Shown here: positions 34,637-46,600 of the stretch, one piece after another | How the letters are laid out: the number at the start of each line of letters is the position of its first letter | Numbering within the stretch: the first letter of the stretch is position 1 | The notes under the pieces: model-generated | What the model was told of the DNA's origin: nothing | What the model saw: only the letters and a program-made list of their open reading frames with translations | The model's database searches: none | From: Halicephalobus mephisto | Lineage: Eukaryota > Nematoda > Chromadorea > Rhabditida > Panagrolaimidae | Direction: 5' to 3' | Length of the DNA stretch: 64,000 nucleotides | NCBI GenBank assembly: GCA_009193035.1 | Contig: SWDT01000046.1 | Coordinates: forward strand, 62,001-126,000 | Program-made: the position numbers and the translations under genes

Positions 34637-37600
34637 TTACTTCATAGGAGCTAAAACGATTCCTCCAGGACCTGCAAGATTAGTATGTCCCATGAGGAAG
34701 TGATCCACTTGACGGGCAGCTTGACGACCCTCATGAATAGCCCAAACAACGAGAGATTGACCTCTACGACAGTCTCCAGCAGCAAATATTTTCGAAACAG
34801 ACGAATTATATTTTTCTTTATCGGTTAAAATATTGGAACGAGGATCACATTTAAGCTTCAATTGTTCAATAACAGTCTGAAAATAAAAAAATCAAACAAA
34901 ATTAAATATAAACTGGATTATACAATATTTGTTCCCCTTCGATTGTGTCGATTTCGAAATTTCTTTTTTGATTAATTTTTTAAATTGATATATTAATTTA
35001 ATTCAACTACCAAGAAAATTAATATAAAAAGAAGAAATTTCATAAAACAAAGGATATATCATTAGGGAGCAATTGCCGTGCAGTCACTTGCTCCCCTTCG
35101 ATCGTGTCGATTTCGAAATTTCTTTTTTTGATTAATTTTTTAAATTGATATATTAATTTAATTCAAATACCAAGAAAATTAATATAAAAAGAAGAAATTT
35201 TATGAACTAAGGAATATATCATTAGGGAGCAATTATTACACAACTTAAGTAACTTACTCGTTCTGGACCAACAAATCCCATAGCGAGGATAACCATATCA
35301 CATTCATAAATTTTTTCAGATCCAGGAATATTATTCATTTTCCATGCTCCATTTTCATCTTTCGTCCATTCAACAGACACAGTTTTCAATCCAGTTACAA
35401 CCTTAATTCCTGCAGAATTTTCTTCAATAAGAAACTCAACTGTCGAAATTCCATAAGTTCTCGGATCAATACCAAATTTATGAGCAGCTTCTTCATGACC
35501 ATAATCAATACGGAAAATAAGCGGCCATTGAGGCCATGGATTTTCTGGTTTTCTTGTATCATTTGGTTTAGGAAGAATTTCAAAAGCTTTAATATTTTTT
35601 GCTCCTAATCGAAGACATGTACCAATACAGTCAGTTGCTGTATCTCCACCTCCAAGAATTATTACTTTTTTGCCGTTTGGATCTAATCCTTCCCAGGATA
35701 TATCATCACCAACACGTAATCTTTGACTTTTTTCTAAAAATTCCATAGCAAAACATATACCTTTTGCGTCCCGATTTTTGATGTTCAAATCTCTTGGAGT
35801 TGTGGATCCTGTACAAACAACAATAGCATCATTTTCTTTTAAAAGCAAATCAGCTGGCACATGTTTTCCTATTTCAGTATTAGTGATAAATCTAATTCCT
35901 TCTTCTGTCAAAAGTTGAATTCTACGATCAACAACAAATTTATCCAATTTCATTTGCGGAATACCATATCTCAAAAGTCCACCAGCACGATTTTTTCTTT
36001 CATAAACAACAACAGCATGACCTGCTTTGTTCAGTTGAGCAGCACAAGCTAATCCAGAAGGTCCACTTCCAATAACGGCAACTCTCTTTCCTGTTTGTAA
36101 TGTTGGTTTTTGAGGAATAATCCAATTTTGTAAAAATGCATAATCAATAATAGCACATTCAATACCTTTAATCGTCACAGCAGGCGAACCTATTCCAAGA
36201 CAACATGCACCTTCACATGGAGCAGGACAAACTCTTCCTGTAAATTCTGGAAAATTATTTGTTTGTAATAATTGTTCTAATGCTTGTCGCCAATTTTTTT
36301 TAAATACATAATCATTCCATTTAGGTATAATATTGCCAAGTGGACAACCTGTATCACCTTGACAAAACGGAATTCCACAATCCATACATCTCGCTGCTTG
36401 TTCGCGAATATTCGATCTAACTGTTTGATAATCCACAACTTCATCCCAATCTTTGATTCTTTCTTCAGCTGAACGATATATGACTTTTTGACGACGATAT
36501 TTGACAAATCCTCTTAATTTATCCAAATTTTCGTCACTTTTTATATGACTAACAAGATTTTCTATTTCAGCAACATGTGATGCTTTTTTTCTAGCTGTTG
36601 TTTCTTCATCAGAATCTTGAGTATCTGAAGTTCCTTCCATTTCCAATTCTTCATTTTCCGCGGCCATTTCTTGAAGATCTTCCGTAGCTTCAAATCCAGC
36701 ATAATCCACAGCTCTTACACTTTTTGAATATTTTCTTCTACGATGTTGAATAATCTAAAAAAAAACAATATTATTAAATTAATTTAATAATTTTTAAAAT
36801 ATATTTACACTCCGTCTACGTTGAGCTTGGATAACTTTTGTTTGTTCCGGAGCAATCTGCATATCCATCGACAATGTTCGAACTGCTCTTCGAAGCAATG
36901 GTACATCTTCATCAATGCTCTGAATACAACAAAATTTCACCAATCACAATCACAATTTTTTTAAATTTTATATAAAACAAACCTGAAGAGTGTTCCTACC
37001 AGAAGGAGGTTCATCGTTTTCTTTAACCGCTTCTAATGTTTCTTTTTTATTTTTCTCCATTTCATTCAAAACATGCTTATAATCTTTCGGAAAAACTTTA
37101 ATAATTTTCGAATGTTTACGTTGCCAATCATCCAAGATACTTTGTCCATAAGTTGATCCTGTTTCTGTTACGAATTCTTGAATTAAATTTTTAACAAAAC
37201 TTAAATCTTCTAAAGTAGGTTCATCCAAATCAATTGTAGTCGTATTCATCAATTTTCTTGCATTTCCATCGCTGAAATTGAATCCATATGTTATTTGTTA
37301 AAAAATAAACTCGAAACTTATGCAAGACGCAAACTAGGTCCTACCACGATGTTCCCTGAGAAATACGGTAGGAGTGCGCTCGTTGCTTTTGTAAAACTTT
37401 TGAATTATCCTTTATTATCGTCATTGTTCTCTTTAGAATTCAATATATCGCTTTCAACAAAAAAGTTCAATAAGTGAACTTTCTTAAAAGACTGGGCGGT
37501 ACTGCAGCAGAAACATTAATCTAGACCATATGTGAATTCTGTTTACATTCGGGATATTTTCCAGTCAAACAAATCTTTTCAATTTACATTTGCCGGAGTC

Positions 37601-40600
37601 AATTAACCAAAATGAAGTTGGTTATCGCTTTGATCCCGATATTCTTAATATCCTTAGTTACTTGTTATATAAAAACAAAACGGTAAGTAATAAATATATA
37701 AATAAATAATTATAATTAAATTCCAGAAGTTATGATGAATTTTCCGAAGCTCAACATACTCGTAGTCTCTCCGGAACTCGAGCTACCGACGGAAACAATG
37801 TCACAAATGCTATGGTACTTTGCTTGCTCAAAGTTGGACTTCTTGATGGATTTGCTATTAGAAAAGTGAAAATGTTCAACGATCGAGTATATTTAGCCCG
37901 ATATCGACGAAGCTATTGGCTTGGATCACGATATTATTATTTAGACAATCGTTATTATCTGGAGACTCGCGACACATGTGCTTACAGAATGAACGTCACA
38001 GAACGAGCCGGTTTAGCCTACGAGGACGATGTCCCAATTGTCGACATCATTTACCAGTAAGTTAAAAATTAAAAAATATCTAAATTAAACTTGTTTCAGA
38101 TGCCAAAAATATGCACAATATTGTTGTGGATTAGATTGCTGCGATATCCGTAAAAAAAGACAACTCAGTTATGGTTATAAAAACCTTGATAACAGTGCTA
38201 TTACTTCTTGTCAAAATATATATAATTAATAAAAAATAAAACTCACTGATCAAATACATAAGCAATTCCACCAGACATTGCTGCTGCAAAATTTCTACCA
38301 AAATTTTTAAGAACAATAACTCTTCCTCCTGTCATGTATTCACAACCATGATCTCCAACTCCTTCGATAACAGCTGTTGCACCCGAATTACGTACAGCAA
38401 ATCTTTCTCCTCCAACACCACGGAAAAAACCGATTCCAGATGTAGCACCATAAAGAGCAACATTACCTATGATAACGTTGTCTTCAGAAATAAATTTAGA
38501 ATTAGCATATGGTTTAATGATAATTTTTCCACCAGATAAGCATTTTCCTACATAATCATTTGCATCACCTTCGAGACGAACAGTTACTCCTTTAGCCAAG
38601 AAAGCACAGAAACTTTGACCAGCTGCTCCTTTGAGAGATATTTCGATGCTGCCGTTTTCAGGTAATCCTTCTTCACCATATCGACTTGAAATCTGAAATA
38701 ATATAAAAATCAAATTTCAATATAAAATTACATCAATTTAAATTTTTAACAATTAAAAAATTAATAATAAAAAATTCGATTCTCACAACGAATTTCCTGA
38801 ATTACTATTTTTCCATTTTTATTAATTTCACTTTTTATGCGCAAGAATTCGAAAATTTCAAAAAATAAATATTTTTAATTTTAAAATTTATATTATTCCA
38901 AAAATCATAAATAAATCCTAATATAAAATTATTTCATATAAATTCTTGGAATTTTTTTAAAAATCAAAGTACGTCATTATTTTATTTTTGCGTGATATAT
39001 ATTTCGTAATCAACATTTTTGAATCATGTTCTGTTTGGTAAATTTAAAAATTTCTATAATAAAATCACATAACGTGCAAAATTCTTATTTATCTTTAAAA
39101 ATTTACGATATAAAAAAATTTTAAAAATATTTCAAAATAAAAAATATTTTAAAATATTAAAAATTTTAAAATATAAAAAATTTTCAAAAATGTTTAAAAT
39201 TAGAAATTAAAAATATTTTAAAATATTGAAAATTTTTAAAGATATTTTAAAATAAAAAATATTTTAAAATATTAAAAATTTTCAAAAATGTTTAAAATTT
39301 TTAAAGATATTTTAAAATTAAAAATTAAAAATATTTTATATTAAAAATTAATAACTTACTTCATAACTAAGTCTTGCTCCAAATGATCGATCAACATTTT
39401 TGATTAATTCAGGACCAATTTTTTTAATTGAAAGATTTTCAAAAAATTCTTTCAAATCTTCATTAAGAATTTTTTTTTCCAATTCATTAATATCATGATA
39501 TTGTTTAATTGATCCACCAACAATATTAACATCCGGATATAAAATTTGAGCATTTGCAAGAATATTTCCAAATTCCAAAAGAGTTGCTTTCTGATTAATA
39601 GGACTTGGATTAGCATACAGTAAATCAACTCTTCCAATTGCATCTGATAATTTTCTTAATCCTAATCTTGCTAAAAAATATCTTACTTCTTCAGCAACCA
39701 TAAACATGTAATTAACAACATGTTCTGGTTTTCCTGCAAATTTAGCTCTTAAAATTGGATCTTGTGTAGCTACACCAACAGGACAAGTATTCAAATGACA
39801 TTTCCTCATCATAGTACATCCAAGTACAATCAATGGAGCAGTCGACATTCCAAATTCATCTGCACCTAACAATGCAGCAATCATGACGTCTCTTCCTGTT
39901 CTTATCTGTCCATCTGCTTGAAGTACGATTCTAGATCTCAAATTGTTCATTGTCAATACTTGATGCGTTTCTGATATTCCTAATTCCCATGGAAGACCTG
40001 CATGTTTGATCCCTGTCCAACTGGATGCCCCTGTTCCACCATCATGACCAGATACCGTAATGTGATCCGCATTACCTTTAGCTACTCCAGCTGCAACAAT
40101 TCCAACACCTGCTTCAGAAACTAATTTCACAGATACTCTAGCTTTAGGATTTGCACATTTTAAATCATAAATAAGTTGAGCTAAATCTTCAATACTGTAT
40201 ATATCATGATGTGGAGGTGGAGAAATTAATCCAACACCAGGAGTGGATTTTCTTGTTGCTGCTATTTCTTTTGTAACTTTATGTCCTGGTAATTCTCCAC
40301 CTTCACCTGGTTTAGCGCCTTGTGCCATTTTAATTTGTAATTCATCCGCATTTGCAAGATACGAACTTGTAACACCAAATCTAGCAGATGCAACTTGTTT
40401 AATTGATGATCTAATATTGTTATCTTTTGGTTGATTTTTTTTATATCTTTCTGGTTTTTCACCTCCTTCACCTGTGTTAGATTTACCTCCGATTCTATTC
40501 ATAGCAATAGCTAGTGTCGTATGTGTTTCCCAAGAGATACTTCCAAAGGACATAGCACCTGAAACAGACAGTCATATCAATAACAAGTATAAAATTAAAA

Positions 40601-43600
40601 ACTTAAATGTCTTAGATTTGTCCCATGATAATTTTTTAAAATTAGAAACTTCCACAAATCAATTTTAAACACTTTTTAATTTTAAAATAAAACCTCAATC
40701 ATCGAAAAAATTATTTATAAAATTTCAATCATAAAAAAATAAAAATTTTTTAAAATTTAAATTATTAAAAAAATTATTTATAAAATTTCAATCATCAAAA
40801 AAATTTTAAAATTATTTTTTTTAAAATTTTAATTATTCGAAAATTTTAAAATTATTTTTTTTTAAATTTTAATTATTCAAAAATTTTAAAATTATTTTTT
40901 CTAAATTTTAATTATTCAAAAATTATTTTTTTAAAATAAAATTTTAATCATTATTATTGTAAAAATAAATATTTTTTTATAAAATTATTTAAACAAAAAT
41001 CTACCGTACTTAAAAAAAATACCTAATTTTTATTTTGTATAAAAATAATTTTATATTTAATTTTTTTTAAAAATATGTTTTGATAAAATAAATTTTTAAA
41101 AATTTCAAATTAGACAATCATGTGAAAAATGAAATTTTGTCTGCCCTTGAGAATTAACAATTATTAATTAAAACATTAAAAAATAAATAAATAATCAAAA
41201 CTACAGTATTTTTTAAGAAATTTTAACAATTATAAAAATTTTTTTTAATAATTTAAAAAATTTAAAAATAATTTTAAAAATTTAATAATAATTTTAAAAA
41301 CTTTTTAATAATTATAAATATTTAATAATAATTTTAAAAATTTTTTAATAATTTTAAAAACTTTTTAATAATTATAAAAATTAAAAAATAATTTTAAAAA
41401 ATTTAATAATAATTTTAAAAATTTAAATAATTTTAAAAATTTAAATAATTATAAAAAAAATTAAAAAAACAAACCAGTAACAAATCTTTTAACAATTTCA
41501 GATGCTGGTTCAACTTCTTCAAGTGGAATCTGAATTTGTGAATTTGTTTTAATTTCTAACTGTCCACGAAGACTACAAAGTCTTTGAGCATGATTAGAAG
41601 CTTGTGAAAACTCTTGATAACTTTTTTTATCATTTAATCTCGCAGCCGCTTGTAATTTAGCAACATTAATCGGTTCATTTATATGTTTTTCACCACCAGC
41701 TCTCCAATGATATATACCTGGTGATACTAAAACTCTACTATCACCATATATATAATTTTCTCCTTCTGCATCTGGAGCCGGAAATGCCATTCTGTGACGT
41801 CTCATTGCTTCTTGAGCAAGAATATCAAAATTAGCTCCTCCAAGTCGAGATACTGAATTTGTAAAACATCTATCAACAACTTCTTGTGCTAATCCGACTA
41901 TTTCGAATATTTGTGCACCTTTGTAACTGTGTAGAGTACTTATTCCCATTTTCGCCATTACTTTGAAAATTCCTCTTTCAATTCCTGATTTATATCCATT
42001 ATATATACCATCATCCGTCAAATCCTTGTTTATCAATCCCATATTTCTCAATCTATAACATGTTTCATATACCATATACGGACAAATAGCATCTGCACCG
42101 TAACCAAGAAGAACACAAAAATCATGAACTTGTTTAACTTCTCCTGATTCCACAATAATTGCAACTTTCATTCTTAATCGTTGTTTGATTAAACATTGAT
42201 GAACAGCCCCTAAGGCAAGCAATGACGCAATAGGAACTGAATTAACATTAACTTGTCGATCAGATAAAATTAATATTTGATAATCATCCAATGCAGCTGC
42301 ACATGCTTCACTGCATATCCTATCCAACGCCGGTTGTAGACCTTTAGCTCCATGTCTTGAAGGATATACACAATCAATTACTTTTGATCTCCAATTTTTG
42401 TAATTTGTTCTTCTTAAAACTTCCATATCTACCAAAGAAAGTACAGGTTGATCAAGTAAAATTCTTCCATCTAATTCTAAGTTTGTTTCTAGTAAATTAG
42501 ATTCTGGACCAATAGGACAACGAAGAGACATGACGATTTGTTCACGAAATGGATCTATTGGTGGATTAGTGACTTGGGCAAAAAGTTGTTGAAAATACGA
42601 AAACAAAAGAGGACTATATTCCGACAAACAAGCAAGAGCAGCATCGTTTCCCATCGACCCTAAGGCTTCTTTTTTTTCCGAAATCATAGGAACTAAAATA
42701 ATACTAAATGTATCTGGAGTAAACGAAAATAGCAATAATCTCCTGTCTTCATGTAGAGCTAAATCCCGTTTTTTATGGATTGATTTCTGCATTCTTTCTT
42801 TCCTTCCTTCAAGTACTCCGATTCCTTGTAAATTTTTTTTAATTATATACTCATTAGTGATGGCCCCATGAGAAAGCTGAAAAATGTCATACAGTACTTT
42901 AAATGAGTCAGTGCTCTATATTATCAAAGCCAACCGAGTTCGAGGTCAAATTTTGGACTTTTCGTGTTAAGATAACATGAAATTTTTTGTTTCAAAAACC
43001 TTACCTAAATTAATAATTAAAAATTATTTGGACTTTTTTTAGTAAAAACATGACCTGCAAGTCGTGTCTTAGCACGAAAATTTAAAATTTTGAAAATTGT
43101 GTTCCAGAACAGAAAATTTAAATTTTAAAATTTTCTTAGAACGAAAAGGTGAAATTTCAAAAACTATATCTTATAACTAAAACTTCAAATTTTAAAAATC
43201 ATATCTTAGCACGAAAATTTAAAATTTCGAAAATTGTGTTCCAGAACAGAAAATTTAAATTTCAAAATTTTCTTAGAACGAAAACTTCAAATCTTAAAAA
43301 CTATGTCCTAGAATGAAAAGGTGAAATTTTAAATATCATATTTTAAAAAAATTCTAAATTTTAAAAATTGTGTTTTAATAAAATTTTAAACTTCACCCTC
43401 AAACTTCGATTATCAACTTTGACTTCGAACTTTGATAATACAAAGCACAATTAATTCATACCACATCGTCTTTTCGAAGTTGATCAAGATAAATTCGATT
43501 ATGAGTGAGTTTCTTATGTGGTCTACTTGTTGCAATTTTATATTTCAAATCATTATCTTCTTCAATTTTCTGTGCTACAGTATCTACAAGAAGCATTTTT

Positions 43601-46600
43601 CCTGGTCGTAATCGATCCTAAAAAAAATTTAATTTTTTATAAAAAATTTGGTAAAATTATTTTCTTTAAATTCTTTTGAAAAATTTCTTTAATCCGATTT
43701 TTTACTCTTTTTACAAGATTTGCGTACTTTTGTTGACGCATCCATGGGTATAAATGATGAAATTCTCATATTTCTTCACAACACAATTCTCAAATGACCC
43801 TTGTCAATTTCTTTATTTTGTCATAATCCAACAGAAATCCATATATGACTTACGATATATCCAGTTGAACATCGTAAAAAATCCAAATTTCATCCCTGAG
43901 GATCTAATTTGTGAAAACTGAAGGGATAACCTTTTTGATTTTATATATCCTTGGGGATTTTTGTCAAATATATTCCACAATGATTAAATTACCATTTAAA
44001 TTATGTTTACATCGGTTTTTGGGCGTGATTTTTTGACGTTATCAAAAATCTTTATAAATATAAAATTTTTAGGTAAATTAACGTTAATATCAAAAAGGAC
44101 TACTAACATCATCAATTTTTACAGTATGATTTTCAAATTTTTAATTATATCTACACTATTATTTTTCATCTTTAACAAGGTATAAATTTTTATAAAAATT
44201 AATTAATTATAAATTATTACAGAATACTCAAGCACTCCAACCATCTGATGATAATTACATTCCAGGAGATTACTTTCTTCAAGAATTCACACCTGTCAAA
44301 CGATACCGTACAGAACCAATTCGTTTCGGAAAACGTGCTGCATTTCGTGAACCAATTCGATTTGGTAAACGTCATTGGTCAAAAATGAACAACATTTTCG
44401 ACATTCAAAACTCTAATTTCGCATCACGTATTCAAAATCCCAGTCAACCATAATTTTAAAAAATTACAAATTTTACTGTTGAAAGTTATTTCAAAATTTG
44501 AAATATTAGGTTTTAAAACTTTCAACTATGTTTAAAAATGTTACATTATTTATAATTATCTTGAATTTCTTCAAATGTAAAAATTGCCATTTGATAAATA
44601 CTGTTGTGATGATATTAATTTAAACAATTTTCTTTAAAAATAATTTTTATGTAATTTTATATAAAATTTACGAAAATTATCGTAAACTAAATATTTTTAA
44701 AAGGATAAATATGTAACGGATGAAAGATTTATAGGCTCTAGAGCGTTTTTAATGCAAAATTCAACTTTATCCATGTCCAAAATTCCAAAGCACCGCCTGC
44801 CAAAAATCCCTGAATCCCGAAACAAGTACACACATCCATATTGGTAGTATAATCCTACAATAAGATTGTAATAGTCCAACCCTATAGTGACAAAAATCCT
44901 GAATTTCAAATCATTCAAGCTTAAATTTTAAAAAATGTCATAAAGCCAACTTGAAAAATTTTTTTCTTTCAAATTTCCATTCTTGTTTTTTGAACCAAAT
45001 CTTAATTTTTTTTTTAAATATATTTCGTGTTTTACAATAACTATATCAATATAAATTATTCTAGAATTCAATATGAATTCTCAACGGTTGTTCACTCTTG
45101 TTCTTCTCGTCATTTCCTTTATCCAAATAAACGCAAAAGATGGTAAAAAAAAAATATTTTTTAAAATTAATAATTTTAAAATTTTTTTTCTAGAAAGTTC
45201 AATCGCTATTCAGAAGCCAGAAGACGATCAAGACTACTTAGAAACATCCCATTTCAAGCCATCAGAAGACATACTCAATGCTTATAATGAAGAACTTCAA
45301 TCTTTAATAGAAAAACGTAACACAAACAATTATCAAGATAACAATGGCGAAAGGAATATCCGATCACCATTGGGAACTATGAGATTCGGCAAGAGAAATC
45401 CAAATCCCCTTGGAACCATGAGATTCGGCAAGAGAAATCCAAATCCCCTTGGAACCATGAGATTCGGCAAGAGAAATCCAAATCCCCTCGGAACCATGCG
45501 TTTCGGAAAAAGGAACCCCAACCCCCTAGGCACAATGCGTTTCGGAAAACGTTCACTCGAAGACTACGAGTTAAACAACACACCACTTGGAACAATGCGT
45601 TTCGGAAAAAGAAGTTTCGATTTTTACAATTAAGAATTCGTCATCAACTGTGAAATTCCAAGTAACTTTTGTTAATATTGTCGAAAATTGATTGTGAATA
45701 AATTTCAGAAAATTTTTGATCGCCTAGGAAACGCGTGTCTGCCGTAAAAACATCCAGATCCATTACGTCACCGTAACCACATACTTTTTTAATATTATTC
45801 CATATTTCAATGTCGAAAAAATTTTGAGGATCAAGCTGTGAGAGCATTGTTAATGAAATAATTTCGAAATTTGCAATAAATATTTGCTGTTAATAATATC
45901 GTATTTTAGCGTTGGTGGAAATTTTGCGAATTTTCTCGTTTTTGGATACTTGTAAAATAAAAACGGAAATGACAAGATTCCAAGCAGAAATTTTTTGTAA
46001 ACCAAATTCAGTGGTTGTATATTATACAACGCTCCATTAGACAAGATTTAAAATGTTCCAAATTTTTTTTTCATAAATGTCAAAAAAAAATATATCAACC
46101 AACCTTTTTAACGACATTTTCGATTCCAATGTCGTTCACTCCGACTTCACTAGAAAGATAAAGATGATCATCATCGGTCAAGTAGTATCTCGCTGGTCTA
46201 AGTCCATTTCTGTCAAGAATAGCTCCCACATATCGACCATCACAAAAGGCCAATAACGCAGGACCGTCCCAAGGTTCCATCAACATCGCTGCCCATCGAT
46301 AAAAAGACCGTTTTTCAGGACACATATCCTAAAAATAGAATACATATTAAAATAAATAAAATCATACATAAATTAAAATTAAATAAAATTAAATCATACG
46401 TAAATTCAAGTTTAAATAAAAAATTAATTACATAAATTTGAATTTAAATAAAAATTATATATAAATAAAATTAAATCATATATAAATTCAAGTTTAAATA
46501 AAAATAAATCACATACATTTGAATTTAAATAAAAATTATATATAAATTAAATTAAAATCAAACCTCGTCTTTTTCCCAAGCTTCTGGAACCATCGTCATT

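Noticed and set aside
34382..34637. Possible operon of the DUF19 genes with glutamate synthase
   Set aside because: The genes share a strand with only about 250 bp between GOGAT stop and DUF19 start, but I see no spliced-leader-2-type acceptor evidence at the DUF19 ATG, and the products are unrelated.
45333..45595. Minus-strand frames rich in Gly/Phe/Leu repeats
   Set aside because: Antisense reading of the flp-3 peptide repeats.
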